Shown here piece after piece: positions 37,180 through 45,700 of a stretch of DNA of 47,476 nt. Under the pieces are notes generated by a model, which searched no databases, was not told the origin of the DNA, and saw only the letters and a program-made list of their open reading frames with translations. The DNA is taken from contig NZ_PXWG01000046.1 of the NCBI RefSeq assembly GCF_003011965.1, positions 1-47,476 of the forward strand, read 5' to 3'. The DNA comes from Streptosporangium nondiastaticum (GTDB lineage Bacteria > Actinomycetota > Actinomycetes > Streptomycetales > Streptomycetaceae). Within the stretch, counting starts at the first letter, position 1; every line of letters starts with the position of its first letter. The translations under genes and the position numbers were made by a program.

Positions 37180-38331
37180 TCACCGCCGCCGGTCCACCGG
37201 GAAGCGCGCCGTGACCTCCCAGCCGCCCTCCGGCGCCGGGCCCGCGCGCAGCAGCCCGCCCATCGCCTTCGCCCGCTCGCTCAGGCCCACCAGGCCGAAG
37301 CCCCCGCCCCGGGCCTTCTCCGGGAGCGCGGCCGCGTTCCTGCCGTCGTCGGCGATGCGCAGCTCGACGCCCGCGGGCACCCCGCGGACGCCGATCCGTA
37401 CGGCCGTGGCGTCGGCGGCGTGCTTGCGGATGTTGGTGAGCGCCTCGCGGACGACCCGGTGCACGCCCGCCGCGACCTCGGCGGGGATCCAGTCCTCCAG
37501 CCCCTGCTCGATGTAGAGGACGACGGGCGGCCCCGTGCGCGCGAACGCCTCCGTGAGCGCGCGCACCTCGGGCAGCCCGGCGACCGGCTCCGTCTCCGCC
37601 TCCCCCTCCCGCAACACGCTCACCAGGCGGCGCATCGCGCCGAGCGCCTCGCCCGCGGACGTCTCGATGCGCTCGAAGGCACCGGCCGCCGCGGGCCCCT
37701 CCAGCGCGGTGAAGCGGGCGGCCTGGGCCTGCACGGCGATGCCGGTGATGTGGTGGGCGACGAGGTCGTGGAGCTCGCGGGCGAGCTCCAGGCGCTCGGC
37801 GGTGCGGACCGCGGTCAGGTCGCGCACGCGCTGGGCGGCGTGGCCGCGCAGCAGCAGCGAGTACGTGCCCACCACGACCAGCAGCATCGAGAAGAGGGCC
37901 GTGAACCACTCGGGGTTGAGGTCGCGCATGGGCGCGGCCACGACGGCGACGGCGAGCAGCGGGCCGAGGACGCCCGCGACCCGGTTCGAGGACTTGCTGA
38001 CGACGAGGGTGAAGAGGACGAGCAGGGCGACGTCCTCGCCCATGCCCCAGACGACGCGCGGATGCGGCCCGATCATGAGAACGGCGGAGGCGACCAGGGA
38101 GACCGCGACCGCGACGCCCGCCCGCACGGTCAGCGGGATCCACCCGTAGGGCACCGCGCACAGACAGACCAGGACGCCCGAGGCGAGGACGACGGCGTGC
38201 GGCACGCTCGGCTGCCGGGCGAGCGCGATGCCCTCCAGCCCCACGAGACAGAGCAGGACGGCCCCGAGGGAGGCCTTCGCGAAGACTGCCCCCCGGGGAT
38301 GGCGGACGGCCCAGCCGCCCCACCTGGTCAC
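37180..38331 (-). CDS. Sensor histidine kinase (NarL/DesK type)
   Basis: A 383-residue kinase with five to six N-terminal membrane helices (about 18-160) and no large sensor domain, so the signal is probably sensed in or at the membrane. The HisKA_3 motif ERLELARELHDLVAHH puts the phospho-acceptor at about H188. The ATPase domain has VREALTNIRKHA (N box), IADDGRN (G1) and GGGFGLVGLSERAKAMGG. It follows the regulator gene with a 4-nt overlap. Its target genes are unknown. Confidence 0.95.
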   Translation of the reverse strand: MTRWGGWAVRHPRGAVFAKASLGAVLLCLVGLEGIALARQPSVPHAVVLASGVLVCLCAVPYGWIPLTVRAGVAVAVSLVASAVLMIGPHPRVVWGMGEDVALLVLFTLVVSKSSNRVAGVLGPLLAVAVVAAPMRDLNPEWFTALFSMLLVVVGTYSLLLRGHAAQRVRDLTAVRTAERLELARELHDLVAHHITGIAVQAQAARFTALEGPAAAGAFERIETSAGEALGAMRRLVSVLREGEAETEPVAGLPEVRALTEAFARTGPPVVLYIEQGLEDWIPAEVAAGVHRVVREALTNIRKHAADATAVRIGVRGVPAGVELRIADDGRNAAALPEKARGGGFGLVGLSERAKAMGGLLRAGPAPEGGWEVTARFPVDRRR

Positions 38332-39005
38332 GTGCCGCCCGCGGCCAGCCCGCTCTCCCAGGCCCAGGCGGCGATCTCGACGCGGTTACGGGCGTCCAGC
38401 TTCAGCTGCACGTTGGCCAGGTGGGTCTTGACCGTGGACAGCGAGACGAAGAGCTCGGCGGCGATCTCCGCGTTCGTCGCACCACGGGCCAGACAGCGCA
38501 CGACGTCGGCCTCGCGGTCGGTCAGCGGCTCGGAGGGGGCCCGCGCCGGGCCCACCGGGCCGCCGGGGGCCATGTCGCGCAGGAGGCGGACGGTGATCGC
38601 GGGCGAGATCAGGGAGTCGCCCACGGCCGCCGCGTGCACGGCCTCGACGAGCATGGCGGGGCTCGCGTCCTTCAGCAGGAAGCCGGACGCGCCGTTGCGC
38701 AGCGCGGTGTGCACGTATTCGTCGAGGTCGAAGGTGGTGACGATGACGATCCGCGGGCGCCCGCCCAGCTCCGGCCGCGCGGCCGCGCGCTCCGACAGCC
38801 GGCGGGTGACCTCCAGGCCGTCGAGCTTGGGCATGCGGATGTCGAGGAGCAGCACGTCGGGCTCGTGCTCCTCGACGGCGGCGAGGGCGGCCTCGCCGTC
38901 CACGACGTCGGCGACGACCTCGATGTCGGGCTGGCTCTCCAGGATCATGCGGAAGCCGGTGCGGACCATCTCCTGGTCGTCCGCGATGACCACGGTGATC
39001 GCCAT
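38328..39005 (-). CDS. LuxR/NarL family response regulator
   Basis: A 225-residue regulator. The receiver domain has DD at 9-10, the phospho-acceptor D55 (LLLDIRMPKLDG), the Thr in IVTTFD and the Lys in FLLKDASP. The C-terminal LuxR-type helix-turn-helix is visible in LTDREADVVRCLARGATNAEIAAELFVSLSTVKTHL (landmarks TDRE and STVKTH). ATG 39005 is preceded by two tandem copies of an AAGGAA-containing 10-mer. Partner kinase directly downstream. Confidence 0.96.
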   Translation of the reverse strand: MAITVVIADDQEMVRTGFRMILESQPDIEVVADVVDGEAALAAVEEHEPDVLLLDIRMPKLDGLEVTRRLSERAAARPELGGRPRIVIVTTFDLDEYVHTALRNGASGFLLKDASPAMLVEAVHAAAVGDSLISPAITVRLLRDMAPGGPVGPARAPSEPLTDREADVVRCLARGATNAEIAAELFVSLSTVKTHLANVQLKLDARNRVEIAAWAWESGLAAGGT

Positions 39006-39009
39006 ACTC

Positions 39010-39029
39010 GTTCCTTGCGGTTCCTTGCG
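39010..39029 (-). repeat. Duplicated 10-bp ribosome-binding segment before the response regulator
   Basis: On the minus strand CGCAAGGAAC occurs twice in tandem, each copy carrying AAGGAA; the proximal copy ends 4 nt before ATG 39005. The duplication is perfect. Confidence 0.7.
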
Positions 39030-39129
39030 CTGTGCTGCCCGTACGGCGGTGCCCGCCGAACGGGGGACTTCCCCGGGGCCTCTCCGCCCCTCCATGTGAG
39101 CGGGGGCCGCGGGCCGCCGCAACCGCGGA

Positions 39130-39834
39130 TCAGGCGCCCGTGCGACCGGCCCGGCGGGCGGCGAGACGGCGCACCCCGTAGGCACCGCCGCCGAGGGCGA
39201 GCAGGGCCACGCCGCCCGCGAGGGCCGGGGCGCCGATGTCGTGCCGGCCCTTGATGACCTCGCCCGCTTCGACGACCCGCTTGACGGGGTTGCTGGAGGC
39301 GGCGCGGAGCGCGCGCGGGCGGGGCGAGGCCTGCGGCTCCTCGCCGCCCCGCACGGTGACGACATGGCCGGAACCGGCGGCGGCGCCGGACACGTGCTTG
39401 GCGCCCTTGTGGCGGGCCGCACCGGCCTCGGCCCCGTCCGGAGTGTGCCGCAGCGCGCCCGAGGCGAAGTCGTAGTAGTTCGTCAGCTGGGCCCCGTCGA
39501 GGGACGCGCGCAGCGTCGGCTTCGCGGTGTCCCCGCCGAGGAGACGCAGGTGGAGCCGGTCGATGTCGGCCGCGGGGCGGGACGCGTCGATCGTGCGCCG
39601 CTGCTTGCCGTGCTTGGTCACCGTGACCGTCGTGCCGCGCTCGCCGGAGGCCAGCTGCGCCCGGCTGCCGTCGGGCAGCTGGACCTGCCGGACGACGACG
39701 GGGCGGCCGGAGCTCGTGTCCCTGCCGCCGGCGGAGCGGGCGTCCGCGGCGAGCGCACCGGCCGTCGGCCAGGCGACCGCGCCGACGGCGGCGGCGAGGA
39801 CGGTGACGGCGGCGATGCGGTGCTTGGCGGACAC
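39130..39834 (-). CDS. Exported protein with C-terminal membrane anchor
   Basis: A 234-residue protein with a signal peptide (IAAVTVLAAAVGAVAWPTAGALAA, about 7-30), a polar external region with RQVQLPDGSRAQL and a His/Lys/Gly-rich middle, then a C-terminal helix (PALAGGVALLALGGGAYGV, about 204-222) followed by an Arg-rich tail. This is the layout of surface proteins anchored by a C-terminal helix; no LPXTG-type sortase motif is present before the helix. I do not recognise a family. GTG 39834 has AAAGGGA upstream. Confidence 0.8.
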   Translation of the reverse strand: MSAKHRIAAVTVLAAAVGAVAWPTAGALAADARSAGGRDTSSGRPVVVRQVQLPDGSRAQLASGERGTTVTVTKHGKQRRTIDASRPAADIDRLHLRLLGGDTAKPTLRASLDGAQLTNYYDFASGALRHTPDGAEAGAARHKGAKHVSGAAAGSGHVVTVRGGEEPQASPRPRALRAASSNPVKRVVEAGEVIKGRHDIGAPALAGGVALLALGGGAYGVRRLAARRAGRTGA

Positions 39835-39968
39835 GGGGGTCCCTTTCCGTAACGGTCGGCTCGGTCTGCGGCCGCCGGGCGGCGGACCACGACCTTCACG
39901 TTACGGGCCTTTACGGCGCTCACACCTCGACTGTCCGACCATTCTCGCCTCGGCCGAAAGGATGACGA

Positions 39969-40008
39969 AGGCCCGCCCACGTCATACCGGAGTCGCGTGG
40001 ACGGGCCT
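39969..40008. terminator. Long hairpin downstream of the trypsin gene
   Basis: 13-nt arms 39969-39981 and 39996-40008 pair at 12 of 13 positions around a 14-nt loop. Confidence 0.45.
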
Positions 40009-40027
40009 CGGAAGCGGGTGCGCGATT

Positions 40028-40063
40028 GGGCCGTCCGGGCGGCCGCCGCCACCCGGACGGCCC
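40028..40063. terminator. Perfect 12-bp hairpin downstream of the trypsin gene
   Basis: GGGCCGTCCGGG (40028-40039) and CCCGGACGGCCC (40052-40063) pair perfectly around a 12-nt loop. Probable terminator for the minus-strand trypsin transcript. Confidence 0.6.
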
Positions 40064-40085
40064 GGCGGGGGAGGAGCGGCGCTCA

Positions 40086-40292
40086 GCCGCTCCGGCGGGA
40101 GGGAGCGTGCGGCGCAGTCATACGGTGCCGGGCCGGCGCGTCCCCTCCGCCGCGACGGTGATCAGCCGGGGTCAGCCGTGCCGGCGGTGCCGTACTGCGC
40201 TCGGTCCGGCACCGCCGGGCTCCGGGGTGGTGGGTCGCGCGCCGCTGCGGCGGGAGGGGGCGTGCGGCGCAGTCATACGGTGCCGGGCCGGC
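40086..40292 (+). repeat. Pair of 52-bp direct repeats flanking repeat copy C
   Basis: Segments 40086-40137 and 40241-40292 are identical at 50 of 52 positions and exactly 155 bp apart. Both include GCAGTCATACGGTGCCGGGC. The second one overlaps the end of copy C. Confidence 0.8.
40207..40253 (+). repeat. Dispersed intergenic repeat, copy C
   Basis: Starts with CGGCACCGCCGG and ends GCGGCGG, 47 bp, same length as copy A. Upstream CCGGCGGTGCCG (40181-40192) is the exact reverse complement of its first 12 bases (40207-40218), so copy C can form a 12-bp stem with a 14-nt loop. Confidence 0.7.
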
Positions 40293-40310
40293 AAAACCCC
40301 CTCGCCCGGG

Positions 40311-41117
40311 TCAGCCGCCCAGGCTGACGGCGGCGCTCCTGATGTCCGCCGCGAACGTGCTCACCTCGGTGTAGACGCCGGGGTACTGCGGCCGCGCGCA
40401 GCCCTGCCCCCAGCTGACGATGCCGACCTGGATCCACGCGCCCGCGCCGTCCTTGCGGAACATCGGGCCGCCGGAGTCGCCCTGGCACGTGTCGACGCCG
40501 CCCTGGTCGAGGTATCCGGCGCAGATCTCCTCGTCCGGTATGAGGTTGCCGTAGGCCTGCTGGCAGGCGGCGTCGTCGACGAAGGGCACGGTGGCCTTCA
40601 GCAGGTACCGCTGCTGGCTGCCGCCCTCGCGGTCCGCGCCCCAGCCCGCGATGGTGAAGGTGCCGTTGTTGTACGCGTCGCTGTCGGCGGTCTTGAGCGT
40701 GGGCAGGTCGACCGGCCGGGCGAGCTTGATCAGCGCCCAGTCCTTGCCGGAGCCGTTGTAGCCGGGCGCCTGGATGACCTGGGTGGACTTGACCTTGATG
40801 GCCTGCGGCGAGTTGAGGTCGGCGACTCCGGCGGTGGCCGTGATGGAGGTGTTGGCGCCGCTGCCGCCGACGCAGTGGGCGGCGGTGAGGACGATCTGCT
40901 TCGTGTAGAGCGCGCCGCCGCAGCCCATGGACAGCCGCACCATCCACGGGAACTCGCCCTGCTGGGCCTGCGTGCCGCCGACGACGCCCTCGCGCGGGCG
41001 CGGGTCGCGCGGGCCGTCGGCGAGGGCGGCTCCGGCGGTGAGGGTGAGCGCGGCGACCGCCGCGGCGCCGGCGGCGAGGGTTCTCCTGAGCGTGCCGAGG
41101 AAGAGGAAGGAACGCAA
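40311..41117 (-). CDS. sprT: Trypsin-like serine protease, secreted (S. griseus trypsin type)
   Basis: A 268-residue S1 protease closely resembling Streptomyces griseus trypsin. Signal peptide to about residue 33 (TLTAGAALA), a short propeptide of about 11-14 residues, then mature VVGGTQAQQGEFPWMVRLSM. The catalytic triad is H81 (LTAAHC), D126 (KDWALIKL), S215 (GDSGGP); D209 in the S1 pocket gives Arg/Lys specificity. Six Cys suggest three disulfides. The start is TTG 41117: the upstream frame hits TAA before any ATG or GTG, and GAAAGGAAG lies just upstream. Confidence 0.95.
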   Translation of the reverse strand: MRSFLFLGTLRRTLAAGAAAVAALTLTAGAALADGPRDPRPREGVVGGTQAQQGEFPWMVRLSMGCGGALYTKQIVLTAAHCVGGSGANTSITATAGVADLNSPQAIKVKSTQVIQAPGYNGSGKDWALIKLARPVDLPTLKTADSDAYNNGTFTIAGWGADREGGSQQRYLLKATVPFVDDAACQQAYGNLIPDEEICAGYLDQGGVDTCQGDSGGPMFRKDGAGAWIQVGIVSWGQGCARPQYPGVYTEVSTFAADIRSAAVSLGG

Positions 41118-41149
41118 GGGTCTTCCTTTCGTGGGAGGTTACGCGCGAA

Positions 41150-41165
41150 TGTCAGGCCCATGACA
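41150..41165. promoter_or_regulatory. Inverted repeat upstream of the trypsin gene
   Basis: TGTCA-N6-TGACA (41150-41165), about 40 bp before the TTG start. A CATAAT hexamer on the minus strand (41218-41213) further upstream could be a -10. The palindrome would then lie in the leader, a possible repressor site. Confidence 0.3.
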
Positions 41166-41361
41166 ATCCCGGTCGTCCGATTACCGGAATCGAGCCTTCG
41201 CTGCGCGGTGCGATTATGAGCAGCGAACGAACGTGCGACAAGCACCCCGTTTCGGCCAGCCGTACCGCCGGCACCACGGTCTGCCGCAGCCCCGCACCGC
41301 CCCCGTACAGTGGAGGGAGGGGCGCAGCGGCCGGCAGGGGGACCCCAGGGGGTGGTCACGC

Positions 41362-42267
41362 GTGGGCACCGGGACCGGAGCCGGAAACGGCGTAGAGATC
41401 GTGCACGGCTACCCGCACATCGAGACCGTCCGCACCGCGATCACCGCGCTCTACAAGCGCCTCTCCTACGACACGGTGCACACCTTCGAGCTCAGCGTGC
41501 CCCCGGCCGACGTCGCCTTCGACGACGACGAGAACCCCTACCTCGGCGTGCAGCGCGTCGCCGGCGCGATGGTGCGCCACCTGCGCCTGCCGGACGCCCG
41601 GATGATCGTCAGCTTCCGCGACATGCGGCACGCGGGAAGCGTCGAGCTCGCCGCCGGGCCCGAGTACTTCATCGAGCTCAACTCCCGCTTCAAGACCCAC
41701 CGCAAGGACATCGGCGCCGCCCTCTCCCACGAGGTCATGCACGTCTATCTGCACCGGCTCGGCCTCGCCTTCCCCGGCACCCGCGACAACGAGATCCTCA
41801 CCGACACCGCGACGGCCTACCTCGGGGCGGGCTGGCTGCTCCTCGACGCCTACCGCGAGTCGGCGGTCTCCACGCAGAAGCTCGGCTACCTCACCCCGGA
41901 GGAGTTCGGCTACGTCCTCGCCAAGCGGGCGCTGGCCTTCGGAGAGGACCCCGCCCCGTGGTTCACCAGCCCCCAGGCGTACGACGCGTACGTCAAGGGC
42001 CTCGCGGAGGCGCGGCGCGACGGCCGCCGGCCCCCGCTCGCCGCGGCCGGACGGCTCGGCCGCCACCGCTACGCCCGCGACCGCCGCGCCGTCCAGAACG
42101 CCCGGCGCAGCGACCCCTCCGGCTGGGGCTACGCCTTCGAGGGCCACGACCCGCTGCGGGTGAGCTTCCCGTGCCCCACGTGCCACCAGCGGATCCGGGT
42201 GCCGGTGCGGGGGAGCGTACGGGTGCGGTGCGGGCTGTGCCGGTCGGTGCTGGAGTGCGACACCTGA
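41362..42267 (+). CDS. Putative zinc metalloprotease with C-terminal zinc ribbon
   Basis: A 301-residue protein of unknown function. HEVMH (H123, E124, H127) in ALSHEVMHVYLHRLG is a zincin motif, and D148 or E144 in RDNEILTDTATAYLG could supply the third ligand. The C-terminus has CPTC and CGLC pairs about 20 residues apart, a zinc ribbon. No signal peptide, so probably cytosolic. GTG 41362 has CAGGGGG ~10 nt upstream. It converges on the VOC gene, 12 nt from its stop. Confidence 0.85.
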   Translation: MGTGTGAGNGVEIVHGYPHIETVRTAITALYKRLSYDTVHTFELSVPPADVAFDDDENPYLGVQRVAGAMVRHLRLPDARMIVSFRDMRHAGSVELAAGPEYFIELNSRFKTHRKDIGAALSHEVMHVYLHRLGLAFPGTRDNEILTDTATAYLGAGWLLLDAYRESAVSTQKLGYLTPEEFGYVLAKRALAFGEDPAPWFTSPQAYDAYVKGLAEARRDGRRPPLAAAGRLGRHRYARDRRAVQNARRSDPSGWGYAFEGHDPLRVSFPCPTCHQRIRVPVRGSVRVRCGLCRSVLECDT

Positions 42268-42279
42268 CGGCCGCCGCCG

Positions 42280-42660
42280 CTACAGCGACTGCCCGAAGCA
42301 GAGGCAGAAGGGGTGCCCCGCGGGGTCGTTGAACACCAGGAAGCCCTTCTCCTTGCCGCCGCTGTCGTGCAGGAACTCCGCCCCCAGCGCGATCACCTCG
42401 CCCCGCGCCCGCTCCACGTCCTCCCGCGTGTCCACCTCGAAGTCCAGGTGGAACTGCTGCGGGAAGGCCGGGTCGGGCCAGCGCGGCGGCCGGTGGTCCT
42501 TCGCCTCCTGGAAGGCGATCCGCTCGCCCGCGGGAGATGTCAGCCACACCCAGGACGGCTCGGCGGCGTCCACCTCCCAGTCCAGGATCCGGGCGTAGAA
42601 GCCGGCCAGCGCGGCCGGGTCGGGACAGTCGACGACGGGATACATCAGCTTCGCGATCAT
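42280..42660 (-). CDS. VOC (glyoxalase/bleomycin resistance) superfamily protein
   Basis: A 126-residue single-domain VOC protein: MYPVVDCPDPAALAGFYARIL at the start, HLDFEV near 70 and the closing FNDPAGHPFCLCF. Two beta-alpha-beta-beta-beta units form the metal or ligand site, with H71-type and Glu-type ligands likely. The substrate is unknown. ATG 42660 is divergent from the GH101 gene. Confidence 0.92.
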   Translation of the reverse strand: MIAKLMYPVVDCPDPAALAGFYARILDWEVDAAEPSWVWLTSPAGERIAFQEAKDHRPPRWPDPAFPQQFHLDFEVDTREDVERARGEVIALGAEFLHDSGGKEKGFLVFNDPAGHPFCLCFGQSL

Positions 42661-42780
42661 GAGCTGATCCTGCCCGCCGCGGACAGGAGTCCAATACCCG
42701 TACCACTTTTGTCCATGGGCGCCACGGCCCCCGCCCTCCACCCTGTGCCCGTGGCCATCGGTACCGAGGAGGACCGCGGA

Positions 42781-45700
42781 GTGGATGAGGACAGGGCGGA
42801 CGAGGACAGAGCGGGCGAGGACCGCAGGGCGGGAGAGGGCCGCCGGGCGGGCGAGGACCGCAGGGCGGACGACGCGGCCCCGCGCACCCCCACGGCCCCG
42901 CGCACCCCCACCCGCCGCGCCGTGGTCACCACGGGCGCCGCCGCCGGCCTCGCCGCACTCACCGGGCTCACCGGACTCGCCGGGACGGCCGCCGCCGCGC
43001 CCGCACGGGCCGACGCCGTCCTGCGCTCCACCGGCCTCGACGTCCGCGTCGGCACCACCTTCCCCTACGTCATCTCCTACACCGACCGCACCACCGGAGA
43101 CGTCGTCCACGGCCAGGAGGACCCGGTCACCTCCCTGCTCGTGGACGAGAAGGAACACACCCCCCACGTCACCTCCACCATCCGCGGCGACCGCGCCGCG
43201 TACGCCCTCACCCTCACCGGCGGCACCCGCATCGATGTCGAGATCCGCGTCACCGGCACGCGCGTCGACTGGCACGTCACCCGCATCACCGAGAACCCCG
43301 GCCTGCGCATCGGCACCCTCCGCATCCCCGGCCTCGCCCTGCTCAGCGTCCGCAGCACCCAGCCCGGCGCCGAACTCCTCGCCGCCCGCATCCAGCTCGA
43401 CAAGGCGAAGAACGGCGACACCCTCGTCCGCCCCGGCCCGGACACGCCCGCCGACGAGGCGCCCATCGGCTGCGCCTACGCCGTCGTCAGCACCGGCCGG
43501 CTCGCCGCCGCCATCGACACCAACACAGTCCAGGACCGCCCGGACGCCGCCACCGCCTGGGAGAACGGCCGCCTCCGCCGGCAGACCCGCACCCGGCCCT
43601 ACGGGACCGAGGCCCGGATCACCTGCGGCCAGTGGACCCACCGCGCCGCCGGCGCGCCCGTCACCGACACCGAGCCCCTGCCCCGCGCCACCATCGTCGT
43701 CACCCGCGACCGCAACGGCGACGGCCGAGCCGACTGGCAGGACGCCGCCATCGCCCTGCGCGACGTCATGACCGCGCCGCTCGGCGCCGCCGACCAGCAC
43801 CTCCGCGTCGTCCCCCACATCCCCTTCAACTTCGCCAGCCAGGCCACGAACCCCTTCCTCGCCACCCTCGACAACGTCAAACGGATCGCCCTCGCCACGG
43901 ACGGCCTGCGCCAGTTCACTCTCCTCAAGGGCTACCAGTCCGAGGGCCACGACTCCGCTCACCCCGACTACGGCGGCAACCACAACACCCGCGCCGGCGG
44001 CCTCACCGACCTCAACACCCTGCTGCGCGCCGGAAAGAAGTGGAACAGCGACTTCGCCGTGCACGTGAACACCACCGAGTCCTACCCCGTCGCCCACGCC
44101 TTCTCCGAGACCCTCGTCGACGCGGGCAACAAGCAGTGGGACTGGCTCGACCAGTCGTACAAGATCGACGCCCGCCGCGACCTCCTGTCCGGCGACGTCG
44201 TCCGCCGCTTCCGGCAGCTGCGCGCCGAGACCGACCCCGCCCTCACCACCCTCTACATCGACGTCTTCCGCGAGTCCGGCTGGAACTCCGACCGGCTGCA
44301 GCGCGCCCTGCGCGACCAGGGCTGGCAGATCGCCACCGAATGGGGCCACGGCCTGGAACGCTCCAGCCTCTGGTCGCACTGGGCGAACGAGACCGACTAC
44401 GGGCCCGACACCTCGCGCGGCATCAACTCCCGCCTCATCCGCTTCCTCCATCACCACCACAAGGACGTCTTCGCCGACAAGTGGCCCCTCCTCGGCACAG
44501 CCAAGCTCGGGACCTTCGAGGGCTGGCAGGGCAAGACCGACTGGGCCCCCTTCCACCGCCTGATCTGGACCGAGAACCTTCCGGCCAAATACCTCCAGGC
44601 CCACCCCGTCCGCACCTGGGCCGACCACGAGATCACCTTCGAGGGCCCGGCGCGCACCACCGTCAGCGACGCCGACGGCACCCGCACCATCACCACCGAC
44701 GGCCGCCTCGTCTACAAGGGCGGGCTCTACCTGCTGCCCTGGGAACCGCGCGAGGCCCTCGACCCCGCCAAGCTCTACCACTACAACCCCACCGGCGGCA
44801 CCACCCGCTGGCACCTGCCCCGCGGCTGGTCCGGCCGCACCACCGTCGTCCTCCACCGGCTCACCGACCAGGGCCGCACCGACCCGGTCGAACTGCCCGT
44901 CCGCGGCGGCGAGGTCACGATCGAGGCCACGGCCGGACAGCCGTACGTCCTCACCCGCGGCCACGGCCGCTCCCCGCGGCCCGCATGGGGCGAAGGCACA
45001 CCGCTGCACGACCCCGGCTTCCACTCCGGCAGCCTCGACGGCTGGCAGGTCACCGGCCCCGCGGCCGTCGAGCGCAGCCCGCTCGGCGACTGGGAGCTCG
45101 TCATCCGCGCCGGAGCGGCGGCCACGGTCGGACAGCGGCTCGCCCGGCTCGGACCCGGCACGTACGCCGCCTCCGTGCAGGTCGAGATCGGCGCCGCCGC
45201 GGGGGAGCGGCGCCGGTCCGCCCTGGAGGTCCGCACCGCCGACGGCGTCACCGCCGCCAACTGGACGGACACCTCCACCGCCGGCAACCACGTGGCCGCC
45301 GACCGCAAGCACGGCACCCGCTTCCAGCGGATGTTCACCCGCTTCACCGTGCCACCGGGCGGCGGGCCCGTCACCCTCACCCTGAGCGTCGCCGCGGGCA
45401 GCGCGCGCGTACGGTTCGACGCACTGCGGGTCGTGGCCGCCGGGCGGCAGACCGAACGCCCCGGCGCCCTCCTCTTCGAGGACTTCGAGAACGTCCCCCA
45501 AGGCTGGGGACCCTTCGTCAAAGGCGACGCGGGCGGCACCACCGACCCCCGCACGCACATCGCCCAGCGGCACGCGCCCTACACGCAGCGCGGCTGGAAC
45601 GGCAAGGCCGTCGACGACGTCATCGACGGCACCCAGTCCCTGAAGTCGCGCGGCGAGAACACCGGGCTCGTCTACCGCACCGTCCCCCACACCGTGCGCT

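Larger units (their letters stand above)
39835..40310. other. 476-nt intergenic block of hairpins and repeats
   Basis: No credible ORF. From the trypsin gene outward it holds dispersed repeat copy C with two near-identical 52-bp direct repeats (40086-40292), a perfect hairpin (40028-40063), a second long hairpin (39969-40008) and, nearest 39834, the presumed promoter of the exported-protein gene. Confidence 0.7.
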
